NCBI RefSeq assembly: GCF_000003195.3
Contig: NW_018396398.1
Span: forward strand, 873,742-937,741
DNA: 64,000 nt
Reading direction: 5' to 3'
Source of the DNA: Sorghum bicolor
Lineage: Eukaryota; Streptophyta; Magnoliopsida; Poales; Poaceae
In this document: piece after piece, positions 13,948-26,388 of the stretch
Position numbering within the stretch: the first letter of the stretch is position 1
Layout: every line of letters starts with the position of its first letter
Made by a program: the position numbers and the translations under genes
Notes under the pieces: model-generated
The model's database searches: none
What the model saw: the letters and a program-made list of their open reading frames with translations, nothing else
Told to the model about the DNA's origin: nothing

Positions 13948-15219
13948 AAACAGACCAAAGTGAGATTCCATATGACACACATCATCAAGGACGGGTGCAT
14001 CTAAATTGATTTCCAAGCATATGGTATGTTCCATGCAAACTATGCACCTACCTTGCATCAAGGTTAGCACTATCTCCAAACAGACCGAACCGAGCTTCCA
14101 TTGAGCCTCATCTAGGAGTACAGACTGGTGCGTCAAAAATAGTTTCTTAGACTATAGTGCATTAGGCACAAACTATGCACCTATCTTGCACCGAAACTAA
14201 CATTGTCTCCAAACAGACCGTAGCGAGATTCCATTTGACACACGTCATCTAGGAGTTCCATTGGGTGTGTCCAAATTGATTTCTTAACATATGGTACGTT
14301 CCATGCAAACTATGCAACTATCTTGCAACAAGATTAGCACTATATCCGAACAGAACAAATCAAGCCTCCACTTGAGCCTCTTCAACTACGAGTACCATCG
14401 GAAGCGTCTAAAATGGTTTCTTAGCCTATGGTGAATTAGGCGTAAACCGTGCACATATCTTGTACCAAAACAAACATTGTCTCTAAATGAACCGAAGCAA
14501 GATTCCATGTGACACACATCATCAAGGAGTTATATCAGGTGCGTCCTAATTGATTTCTGAGCATATCGTATGTTCCATGCAAACCGTGCATCTATCTTGC
14601 ATCAAGATTAGCATTATCTCCAAACAGACCAAACTGAGCTTTCACTTGAGCCCCTTGACCTAGGAGTACCATCGGCTGCGTCCAAAATGGTTTCTTATCC
14701 TATGGTGCATTAGGTGCAAACCGTGCACCTATCTTGCACTGAAATTAACACTGTCTCTAAACAGACCGAAGTGAGATTCCATATGACACATGTCATCTAG
14801 GAGTTCCATCTGGTGCATCCAAATTGATTTCTGAGCATATGGTATGTTCCATGCAAATCATGCACCTATCTTGCATCAAGATTAGCACTATCTCTAAACA
14901 GACCGAACCGAGCCTCCACTTGAGCCTCTTCACTTAGGAGTACCAACAGGTGCTTCCAAAAGGGTTTCTTAGACTTTGGTGCATTAGGCGCAAACCGTGT
15001 ACATATCTTGCACTGAAACTAATACTGTTTCTAAGCACACCAAAGAGAGATTCCATATGACACACGTCATCAAGGAGTTCTATCGGGTGTGTCCAAATTA
15101 TTTTCTAAGCATATGGTACGTTCCATGCAGACCGTGCGTCTATCTTGCATCAAGTGTAGCACTATCTCCAAACAGACCAAACCGAGCTTTCACTTGAGCC
15201 CCTTGACCTAGGAGTACCA

Positions 15220-18200
15220 TTGGGTGTGTCCAAAATGGTTTCTTATCCTATGGTGCATTAGGTGCAAACCGTGCACTTATCTTGCACCGAAACTAACATT
15301 GTCTTCAAATAGACCGAAGCGTGATTCCATATGACACACGTCAGCTAGGAGTTCCATTGGGTGCGTCCAAATTGATTTCTTAATATATGGTACGTTCCAT
15401 GCAAACCGTGCACTTATCTTGCATCAAGATTAGCACTATCTCCAAACAAACCGAACCGAGCCTCCACTTGAGCCTCTTCACCTAGGAGTACCAATAGGTG
15501 CTTCCAAAATGGTTTCTTAGACTTTGGTGCATTAGGCGCAAACCGTGCACATATCTTGCGCCAAAACTAATACTATCTCTAAGCACACCAAAGCGAGATT
15601 CCATATGACACACGTCGACAAGGAGTTCTATCGGGTGTATCCAAATTATTTTCTATGCATATGGTACGTTACAAGCAGACCGTGCATCTATCTTGCATCA
15701 AGATTAGCACTATCTCCAAATAGACAAAACCAAGCTTTCACTTGAGCCTTTTACCTAGGAGTACCATCGGTTGCGTCCAAAATGGTTTCTTAGCCTATGC
15801 TGCATTATGTGCAAACATTGCACCTATCTTGCACTAAAACTAACACTGTCTCCAAACAGACTGAAGCAATATTTTGTATGACACACGTCATCTAGGAGTT
15901 CCATCATGTGCGTCGAGATTGATTTCCAAACATTTGGTATGTTCCATGCAAATCATGCACCTATCTTGCATCAAGATTATCACTATCTCCAAACAGATCG
16001 ATCGAGCATCCACTTGAGCCCCTTCACCTAGGAGTACCAACAAGTGCATCCAAAATGGTTTCTTAGACTATGGTGCATTAGGTGCCAACTGTGCACCTAT
16101 CTTGCACCGAAACTAACAATGTCTCCAAATGGACCGAAGCGAAATTCCATATGACACACGTCATCAAGGAGTTCCAGCGAGTGCATCCAAATTGATTTCC
16201 AAGCATATGGTATGTTCCATGCAAACCATGAACCTACCTTGCATAAGGATTAGCACTATCTCCAAACTGACCGAACCAAGCTCCCACTTGAGCCTCTTCA
16301 CCCAGGAGTACCAAATAGTGCGTCCAAAATGGTTTCTTAGACTATGGCGCATTAGGCGCAAACTGTGCACCTATCTTGCACTAAAACTTACAATATCTAC
16401 AAACGGACCGAAGCAAGATTCCATATGACACACGTCATCTAGGAGTTCCATTGGGTGCGTCCAAATTGATTTCTAAGCATATGGTATGTTCCTTACAAAT
16501 CATGCACCTATCTTGCATCAAGATTAGCACTATCTCCAAACAGATCAAACCGAGCTTCCACTTGAGCCTCTTCACTGAAGTACCAACAAGTGCTTCCAAA
16601 GTGCATTAGGCGCAAACCATGCACATATCTTGCACCGACGCGAACCATGCACCTATCTTGCACCGAAACTAACATTGTCTCTAAACAGACCGAAGTGAGA
16701 CTCCATATGACACACGTCATATAGGAGTTCCATTGGGTGCGTCCAAATTGATTTCTTAACATATGGTACGTTCCATACAAACTGTGCAACTATCTTGCAT
16801 CAAGATTAGCACTATATCCGAACTGACCAAATCAAGCCTCCACTTGAGCCTCTTCAACTACGAGTACCATCGGGTGCATCTAAAATGGTTTCTTAGCCTA
16901 TGGTGCATATGACGTAAACCGTGCACATATCTTCTACCAAAACTAACACTGTCTCTAAACGAACCGAAGCAAGATTCCATATGACACACATCATCAAGGA
17001 GTTATATCAGGTGCGTCCTAATTGATTTTTGAGCATATCGTATATTCCATGCAAGCCGTGCATGTATCTTGCATCAAGATTAGCACTATCTTCAAACAGA
17101 CTAAACCGAGCTTTCACTCGAGACCCTTAACTGAGGAGTACTATCAGGTGCGTCCAAAATGGTTTCTTATCCTATGGTTCAATAGGTGTAAACCGTGCAC
17201 CTATCTTGCACCGAAACTAACACTGTCTCTAAACTAAGCATATAGTATGTTCCATGCAGACCGTGCATCTATCTTGCATGAAGACTAGCACTATATCCAG
17301 ATAGACCAAACCGAGCTTTCACATGAGCCTTTTACCTAGGAGTACCATCGGGTGTGTCCAAAATGGTTTCTTAGCCTATGATGCATTATGTGCAAATCTT
17401 GCACCTATCTTGCACCGAAACTAACACTGTCTCCAAACATACCGAAGCAAGATTTCGTATGACACACGTCATCTAGGAGTTCCATCATCTGCGTCCAGAT
17501 TGATTTCCACGCATTTGGTATGATCCATGCAAACAGTGCACCTATCTTGCATCCAGATTAGCACTATCTCCAAACATACCGAACCAAGCCTCCACTTGAG
17601 CCTCTTCACCTAGGAGTACCAACATGTACTTCCAAAATGGTTTCTTAGACTTTGGTGCATTGTTCGCAAACCATGTACATATCTTGCACCAAAACTAATA
17701 CTGTCTCTAAGCACACCAAAGCGAGATTCCATATGACACACGTCATCAAGGAGTTCTGTCGGGTGCATCCAAATTGGTTTCCAAGCATATGGTATGTTCC
17801 ATGCAAACCAGGCACCTACCTTGCATGGATTAGCACTATCTCCAAACTGACCAAACCAAGCTTCCACTTGAGCCTCTTCACCTAGGAGTTCCAAATAGTG
17901 CATCCAAAATGGTTTCTTAGACTATGGTGCATTAGGCACAAATTGTGCACCTATCTTGCACTAAAACTTACAATGTCTACAAACAGACCGAAGCAAGATT
18001 CCATATGACACAAGTCATCTAGGAGTTCCATTGGGTGCGTCTAAATTGATTTCTAAGCATATGGTATGTTCCTTGCAAATCATGCACCTATCTTGCATCA
18101 AGATTAGCACTATCTCCAAAATAGATCAAACTAAGCTTCCACTTGAGCCTCTTCACCGAAGTACCAATAGGTGCTTCCAAAATGGTTTCTTTAGACTATG

Positions 18201-18715
18201 GTGCACTAGGCGCAAACCATACACATATCTTGCACCAAAACTAACACTATTTCTAAATAGAACAAAGCGAGGTTCCATATGACACGTCATCAAGGAGTTC
18301 TATTGGGTGCATCCAAATTGATTTCTAAGCATATGGTATGTTCCATGCAAACCGTGCACCTATCTTGCATCACGGTTAGCACTATCTCCAAACAGATCGA
18401 ACCGAGCTTCCACTTGAGCCTCTTCATCTAGGAGTACAAACATGTGTGTCAAAAATGGTTTTTTAGACTATGGTGCATTAGGCACAAACTATGCACCTAT
18501 CTTGCACGAAAACTAACATTGTCTCCAAACAGACCGAAGCGAGATTCCATATGACACACATCATCTAGGAGTTCCATTGGGTGCGTCCAAATTGATTTCT
18601 TAACATATGGTACGTTCTATGCAAACTGTGCAACTATCTTGCATCAAGATTAGCACTATATCCGAACAGACCAAATCGAGCCTCCACTTGAGCCTCTTCA
18701 ACTACGAGTACCATC
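15220..18715 (+). repeat. Large satellite duplication, copy 2
   Basis: Second copy of 8117-11885, with the same private variants and the same fused monomer at 17236. It lacks one dimer near 16640, where copy 1 has the 273 bp from about 9545 to 9840. The loss explains the change of offset. Confidence 0.75.
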
Positions 18716-18901
18716 AGGTGCGTCTAAAATCGTTTCTTAGCCTATGGTGCATTAGGCGTAAACCGTGCACATATCTTCTACCAAAACTAACACTGTCTCT
18801 AAACGAACCGAAGCAAGATTCCATATGACACACATCATCAAGGAGTTATATCAGGTGCGTCCTAATTGATTTCTAAGCATATCGTACGTTCCATGCAATC
18901 C

Positions 18902-19763
18902 GTGCATCTATCTTGCATCAAGAGCAGCACTATCCCCAAAACAGACCAAACTGAGCTTTCACTTGAGCCCCTTGACCTAGGAGTACCATCGGGTGCGTCC
19001 AAAATGGTTTCTTATCCTATGGTGCATTAGGTGCAAACCGTGCACCTATCTTGCACTGAAACTAACACTGTCTCTAAAAGGACCGAAGTGAGATTCCAAA
19101 TGACATATGTCATCTAGGAGCTCCATCTGGTGCGTCCAAATTGATTTCTGAGCATATGGTATGTTCCATGCAAATCGTGCACCTATCTTGCATCAAGATT
19201 AGCACTATCTCTAAACAGACCGAACCGAGCCTCCACTTGAGCCCCTTCACCTAGGAGTACCAACAAGTGCGTCCAAAATGGTTTCTTAGACTGTGGTGCA
19301 TTAGGTGCAAACTATGCACCTATCTTGCACCGAAACTTACAATGTCTTCAATAGGACTGAAGCGAGATTCCATATGACACACGTCATCAAGGAGTTCCAT
19401 CGGGTGCATCCAAATTGATTTCCAAGCATATGGCATGTTCCATGCAAACCATGCATTAGCACTATCTCCAAACTGAACGAACCAAGCTTCCACTAGAGCC
19501 TCTTCACCGAAGTACCAACAGGTGCTTCCACTTGCATCAAGAGTAGCACTATCTCCAAACAGATCAAACCGAGCTTCCACTTGAGCCTCTTCACCGAAGT
19601 ACCAACAGGTGCTTCCAAAATGGTTTCTTAGACTATGGTGCATTAGGCGCAAACCTTGCACATATCTTGCACCGAAACTAACACTGTTTCTAAACTGACC
19701 AAAGCGAGATTCCATATGACACACATCATAAAGGACGGGTGCATCCAAATTGATTTCCAAGCA
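18902..19763 (+). repeat. Duplicated satellite block, copy 3 of 3 (shorter)
   Basis: Third copy, sharing the private marks and both shortened monomers (19450-19535). It stops matching copies 1 and 2 near 19763. From there the sequence follows the version seen from about 9660 onward ('atggtttgttcc', then 'gcattagggacaaac'), so it has a mosaic junction. Confidence 0.7.
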
Positions 19764-21887
19764 TATGGTTTGTTCCATGCAAACCGTGCACCTATCTTGC
19801 ATCAAGATTAGCACTATCTACAAACAGACCGAACCGAGCATCCACTTGAGCCTGTTCATCTAGGAGTACAAACAAGTGTGTCAAAATGGTTTCTTAGACT
19901 ATAGTGCATTAGGGACAAACTATGCACCAATCTTGCACCGAAACTAACATTGTCTCTAAACAGACCGAAGTGAGATTCCATATGACACACGTCATATAGG
20001 AGTTCCATTGGGTGCGTCCAAATTGATTTCTTAACATATGGTACGTTCCATGCAAACTATGCAACTATCTTGCATCAAGATTAGCACTATATCCGAACTG
20101 ACCAAATCAAGCCTCCACTTGAGCCTCTTCAACTACGAGTACCATTGGGTGCGTCTAAAATGGTTTCTTAGCCTATGGTGCATTAGGCATAAACCGTGCA
20201 CATATCTTCTACCAAAACTAACACTGTCTCTAAATGAACCGAAGTAAGATTCCATATGACACACATCATCAAGGAGTTATATCAGGCGCGTCCTAATTGA
20301 TTTCTGAGCATATCGTATGTTCCATGCAAACCATGCATCTATCTTGCATAAAGACTAGCACTATCTCCAAACAGACCAAACCGAGCTTTCACTTGAGTCC
20401 CTTAACCTAGGAGTACGATCAGGTGTGTCCAAAATGGTTCCTTATCCTATGGTGCATTAGGTGCAAACCGTGGACCTATCTTGCACCGAAACTAACACTG
20501 TCTCTAAACGGACTGAAGTGAGATTCCATCTGACACATGTCATCTAGGAGTTCCATCTGGTGTGTCCAAATTGATTTCAAAGCATATGGTATGTTCCATG
20601 CAAATCATGCACCTATCTTGTATCAAGATTAGCACTATCTCTAAACAGTCCGAACCGAGCCTCCACTTGAGCCTCTCCACCTAGGAGTACCAACAGGTGC
20701 TTTCAAAATGGTTTCTTAGACTTTGGTGCATTAGGCGCAAACCGTGCACATATCTTGCACTGAAACTAATACTATCTCTAAGCACACCAAAGCGAGATTC
20801 CATATGACACACGTCATCAAGGAGTTCTATCGGGTGTGTCCAAATTAATTTCAAAGCATATGGTACGTTCCATACAGACCGTGCATCTATCTTGCATCAA
20901 GACTAGCACTATCTCCAAATAGACCAAATCGAGCTTTCACTTGAGCCTTTTACCTAGGAGTACCATTTGGTGCGTCAAAAATGGTTTCTTAGCCTATGCT
21001 GCATTATGTGCAAACCTTGCACCTATCTTGCACTGAAACTAACACTGTCTCCAAAGAGACCGAAGCAAAATTTCGTATGACACACGTCATCTAGGAGTTC
21101 CATCATGTGCGTCTAGATTGATTTCCAAGCATTTGGTATGTTCCATGCAAACCGTGCACCTATCTTGCATCAAGATTAGCACTATCTCCAACAGACCGAA
21201 CCGAGCATCCACTTGAGCCTCTTCATCTAGGAGTACAAACAGGTGCGTCAAAAATGGTTTCTTAGACTATGGTGCATTAGGCACAAACTATGCACCTATC
21301 TTGCACCGAAACTAACATTGTCTCCAAACAGACCGAAGCGAGATTCCATATGACACACGTCATCTTTGAGTTCCATTGGGTACGTCCAAATTGATTTCTT
21401 AACATATGGTACGTTCCATGCACATTGTGCAACTATCTTGCATCAAGATTAGCACTATATCCAAATACAACAAATCGAGCCTCCACTTGAGCCTCTTCAA
21501 CTACGAGTACCATCAGGTGCGTCTAAAATGGTTTCTAAGCCTAAGGTGCATTAGGCGTAAACCGTGCACGTATCTTCTACCAAGCTAACACTGTCTCTAA
21601 ACGAACCGAAGCAAGATTCCATATGACACACATCATCAAGGAGTTATATCAGGTGCGTCCTAATTGATTTCTGAGCATTTCGTATGTTCCTTGCAGACCG
21701 TGCATCTATCTTGTATCAAGATTTGCACTATCTCCAAACAGACCAAATCGAGCTTTCACTTGAGCCCATTGACCTAGGAGTACATCGGGTGCGTCCAAAA
21801 TGGTTTCTTATCCTATGGTGCATTAGGTGCAAACCGTGCACCTATCTTGCACCGAAACTAATACTGTCTCTAAACGGACTGAAGTGA

Positions 21888-21892
21888 GATTC
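21888..21892 (+). repeat. Target-site duplication GATTC (left)
   Basis: Five bases of satellite monomer m5 immediately before the LARD. The same five bases resume at 29680, directly after the element, as expected for LTR-retrotransposon integration. Confidence 0.85.
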
Positions 21893-24800
21893 TGTCACAC
21901 CCGGTTTTAAAGAACAAAACCAGGCTAGCCATATGTGTGCCCAGGAAGTCCACACATACAACAACAGAAGCAATAATATCAGAAACAATGTTCTATAGCG
22001 GAAATATACTTATAATTAACACTTACATAAAAGTATCACGGAACGGTAACTAATCTTCAGGCTCAATCTTCACAGGGACTGTTGAGTGGGGGTAACATAT
22101 GCCATGCACTTCTATCCATCCTCTTTGAACTCCTTCATGACTCCATCATCCTTCTGATTAACTCTTACTAGTAGACTGTAGTGGTGGGAAATAGCAAGAG
22201 TGAGCACATATCGTACTCAACAAGTCTAACCAGGGGTTCATGAGGCTCAAAAAGCTGACACTGGTTTGACTGCATTTAGCTATTAATAGGGGATAGCATG
22301 TTCATAATTAAATAGCAAATGTCAAGGTAGCATAAATAATCCGATAATCACATGATCAAATGTAAGCATGATTAACCCATAGCATAAACGATAATCAAAT
22401 GAACATAATAACATAATAAGCTCATCATCTTAATGTAGATGTCCCCAAGGCCGCTCCTAACCGTGAGCTCGGCTAGTATACTAGTTTTAACACTCTACAG
22501 AGGTTGTACATCTTTACCCATGAGTCATGATTTACCCTTTCGCCCGAGGTAGCTAGTCTCTTAACCCCCTTCCTAGGGAGGTCGGCAGGGATCACTATGA
22601 AGCCTTTCAAAAGTTCGTGTAACATGTTAGGGCCGCAAGGTTTCCTTTGCGAGCAGATATAGATACCCCCCTTCCGAATGGCACAATGACGCGCAGCCTA
22701 TACACATAGGGACAGGGGCTCGCACTATACCCGTGTCGGTTCAGCCCCTCCGCCCTTTCGGGTAACCTCTAACAAGCTAGAAAAGGTCTTCATACTGAGC
22801 TAAAGCCAGAGCCATTATAGCCCTCATGGTTGCACTGTTATCCCGGGTGATCACGTACAGACAAGATCTCATATAGTTATTTGTCATTCTTTTATGTTCA
22901 TTGCACAACTATTAATCATCTTACAAGATCATGGATTATATCAAGCACTAGCACATCTACACCAAATGCATATCAAGTAGGTAGCAAGGAATCCAGGTAA
23001 CAATCATCTATGATTTTGCTAAGGTCGACAAGGTGAAAGCATGCATATGATATATATGTGTATTTATAAGTGAGTAGGTAACAAGGATGATCCCAAGTTA
23101 TACTTGCCTTAAACTTGCTCAATTCTCACACCTTGAGCCTTCGGTCATCATCTTCTGATCTTCAACACTCATGGACAGCTCTTCTACTCGCGGATTGTAG
23201 CAACCAAGCATATAAACAAACATACAAGCAACCAATAGAAACAACTAAGAACTGTACACCACACAAGAGAAAACAAAAGGCTTGAAAACAACATGCTAAA
23301 AAGACGATCATTGCTACGGTTGGTAAAATAGACTTTTATCAAAAGAAATGTATTAAGATAAAAAGAAACAACTATAAGCTTGATTATTTTAAGCGAGAAA
23401 AAACATATGAATGACATTTATTTAGATTACTCAACTCTATTTTGGTTTAAAAGCCTGAGTTAGAACTAGTCATGTTTTTATTTATTTATAAATATTGATG
23501 TACAAGCAGGTTAGAAGTCTATTTTATTTTATAAAATAAACCATAGGTGAGAACGTCTAATTTGAATTTAATAAAGCTAACAAATTTAATTAACATAATG
23601 CAATAGGTAAATATTGGTCATATTGATATTTTTTATGAAAAGCCGAGACTTAAACATATCTTGTTTTTTTTTAATTGCAAAAGCAAGTTGCATCCACGTT
23701 ATTCCAATTAATATTGTATTAATTCAGAAGACATATCGTAGAGTCAAAACAAATAGAGCTAAAATAACTAAGATATGATGACAATCAATTCAGAGCAAGG
23801 ATGAACATATGAGTGCTTATGTAGTTAGAAAATTATCCCGAGGATGTATAAAAGAAGAATTTTCTCAGATGGAGAGATAAATAGAGAATGATCATTTATT
23901 ATGTATGAATGATGTATGTGTGACATCAGCATATACTTCAGTCAATAAAATAATGGATAAGGAGATGTGTGTCTCACCTTTAATCAAATATGACGCTTGT
24001 TTCTTGTGTCAAGGCAACGGAAGAAATAGTATCTATAGCCTGCTGCTTACATGTACATGATGGTGAGTTCTGCTTGTGATGCATGGCTAGCGACAGTAAC
24101 ATCCACAGGCGAGTAGCAGCGACGTAGTCGACTAAGCCACTCGGCGACATCAAGAACGGCGGTGGCCAGCACAAACTAGCACAAGGAAACCAAGCAGAGT
24201 ATGGAGATTATTAGCTTCAATGACAAGACGAGAACGAGCATATCCATGGTGAGGACTTACCCTGCAGGATACTAAACAAAGTAGAACACGCACGCATGCA
24301 TGGAATCGATATCTGGCTAGCAGGATCGCCGGATGCAAAGAAGCCCGAACAAACTTCTCCATGATCCACGCGCCTGAACGTGGGGGTGCAGCAGCACATG
24401 CAGCTTGCTGGTGACGGCGGCACTTCAACCATCGCTAGCTTCCGTGATCGTGGTTGGATCCACTTGCAGCTCGGCGTGTCAGATGAAGGCGGCGATAGTA
24501 GTAGAGCTATGAGGATCGAGTCCAGATTTTCAAGGGTTTAGAGAGAGAGGATACATATGAATCGGAGATTGTTATTTATGGATGGGCATGGCATGATTGA
24601 TACGGAGTCCTTGTTTTACACGGCATATAAATCGTAAATAGATTACAATGAAGAGAACATGGACTTGTTGCTTGCTTTTTTTTAATCTGTGCGTCCTCTC
24701 ATCAAAGCAAAATGGGCCATGAATCAAAACAAGAGAACAAGTTTGGATCAATGCAAGGGGATTGCAAGAGAATTGTGCAGACCTTGATCCATTAGTTAAA

Positions 24801-25229
24801 GAAACAAAAAGGCTTGGTGAGAGATGGATTACAGTTAAGATTAATTATTTTCAGAATTAATTAATTTCGTGAATAAAAATAATTGCAGAAAATCTAGAAT
24901 TGATATTTAAGGTCCGAAAAACACTCCGAAGGCTCCAAAAATTTGGGGACAATTATTAGAGCTATTTTAGAATATGAAGATCACAAGTAAAGTATTTAGA
25001 GATTGATTGACAGATGAGGAACTGAACGAAGTGATTTGGGTTAAAAAAAAGATTTTGAGAAACTCGGAATTAAAGCATAGGCTGAAAACAAGGAATTTGA
25101 TTGTAGAAAAAGATAAAGATATGTTGAACAAGGAGCAAATTTATTTTTCATATATTTTCATGAGCACTCAAATACAAAACTAAATCAATTTTCATCTATT
25201 TTGAAAGGAGCAAATTTTAGGGTGTTACA
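21893..25229 (-). repeat. LARD 3' LTR
   Basis: This is the downstream LTR in element orientation (3337 bp), bounded by 'tgtcacaccc' at 21893 and 'gggtgttaca' ending at 25229. It is longer than its partner because it keeps 20 bp near 23133-23152 and 28 bp near 23210-23240. Reading frames within it, such as those around 23184-23417 and 24150-24432, have no recognisable domain and I do not call them genes. Confidence 0.9.
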
Positions 25230-25243
25230 ATTCTACCCCACTT
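25230..25243 (-). other. LARD polypurine tract
   Basis: On the minus strand this reads AAGTGGGGTAGAAT and abuts the 3' LTR. It follows 'ggacgagattcct', an arrangement common just before the 3' LTR of grass gypsy elements. It would prime plus-strand DNA synthesis. Confidence 0.75.
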
Positions 25244-26373
25244 AACAGGAATCTCGTCCCGAGATTCGAAGAGACTATAGATAATGATAAAGCAGATCAT
25301 CAAGGTTATTTTGAGACTTTTGATGAGATATGATTTAGGGATTGAGGATTAACAAAAGTTAATGAAATATCAAAGACTTGTTCTCATGATTCATTTGGGA
25401 TTAACGACATGAGATCAAAGGATTGAAGATCAGCATAGGTAGAAAAGAAAGATCAAGGAAGGTTAAAGAAAATAGTTAAAGGTTAATCACAGATCTTCGC
25501 ATTATGAGGTTTAAAGTCAAGGAGTGAAGATAGACAAGAGATAATATAAAAGATAAAGATACATCATCTAGTGCTCAGAATTCTTTTGTTCAAGATTTAT
25601 GATAAAAGATTATAAATTAGCAAGGATTAATAAGGAGAATGAAGATTGGTTTTTCAAGGTTATTTTGAGCTCTATGATGAGAGATGATAAAATGACTGTA
25701 GACTAACAAAAGTTAATTAGAAAATAAAGATCGATGACAAGAAAAATACACTGCAAAGATGAAGTTAACCTTTAGGTCATTACAATATAAGGTAAACGGT
25801 CGAGGGATGAAGGCTAAGAAGAGTATAAGAAGATGAAGATTGATGATAGAAAAGATAAACTTTGATATACAATAAAGAGATATATAAGTAGAATAAAATT
25901 GATCATTAGATTTTCATGTTTCGAAACTTGAGATACTTAAATGACGGTAGCGGACGCTACCCCACTTAACAAGATTGAGCTACTTCTCAAGACGATCCCT
26001 TTTGGGCCTCCTTGAAAACACAAGAACAGAGACGACACACAAGCAACACACCAAACAAGACGAGCACACAACACATCATCAATTCTATACGTGTTTCTTC
26101 AACAATGGTGGTCATCATAAAGGGTAGATGAGAGATGATGAAAGGCCATCGAATTTTTAATTAAGCAGTTTTGAAAAGTTAAGTAAAACAAGTAAATAAA
26201 GGCCAAGGTGATAAACAGAAATAGCTCAAAGGAAGCTATTCAAGGAGGAGAGACAAAATGACAAGGAGAAATAGTCAAATTAATGGTCAAGGAGGTGGAA
26301 AATTAGTTTTATAGCAAATTAGATTTTTCTAATCGACCAGTGCTAACTAGGCATATGTCCTACAGTCAACACT
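25244..26373 (-). other. LARD internal non-coding region
   Basis: About 1.1 kb of AT-rich sequence between polypurine tract and primer-binding site. I see no zinc knuckle, protease, RT or integrase motif and no long frame on either strand. Such regions in LARDs usually keep only packaging and priming signals. Confidence 0.75.
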
Positions 26374-26385
26374 GCTTTGATACCA
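26374..26385 (-). other. LARD primer-binding site (tRNA-iMet-like)
   Basis: The minus strand reads TGGTATCAAAGC, one mismatch from the common plant PBS TGGTATCAGAGC, complementary to the initiator methionine tRNA 3' end. It lies three bases from the 5' LTR. It fixes the element's orientation. Confidence 0.85.
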
Positions 26386-26388
26386 CTC

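Larger units (their letters stand above)
558..21892 (+). repeat. 137-bp centromeric satellite array (A/B dimers)
   Basis: About 21.3 kb of head-to-tail satellite. A monomers begin near 'gaagcgagattccatatgac' and B monomers near 'gaaccgagcttccacttgag'. The two share the later part of the monomer (around 'gtgcacctatcttgca') and differ mostly in the first part. Spacing is regular: an A at 3294, a B at 3431, the next A at 3568, which is 137 bp per monomer and 274 bp per dimer. Sixteen monomer variants recur in fixed order as a higher-order repeat, with shortened versions and larger duplications. Truncated monomers break the register near 6120, 6200, 8115, 9500, 10405, 16610 and 17236. The family is probably CEN38/SCEN of Andropogoneae centromeres. 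No gene is seen in it. Confidence 0.9.

Noticed and set aside
558..21892. CRISPR-like array because of regular repeats
   Set aside because: Repeats are contiguous 137-bp monomers without unique spacers, in a plant satellite context.
558..21892. CENP-B-box-like motif in the monomer
   Set aside because: Reading several monomers I saw no good match to the 17-bp box; not a full search of all monomers.
24150..24432. Overlapping 92- and 71-codon frames in the LARD LTR, repeated at 28599-28881
   Set aside because: Present in both LTRs only because the LTR is duplicated. No known motif, and two overlapping frames of similar length argue for chance.
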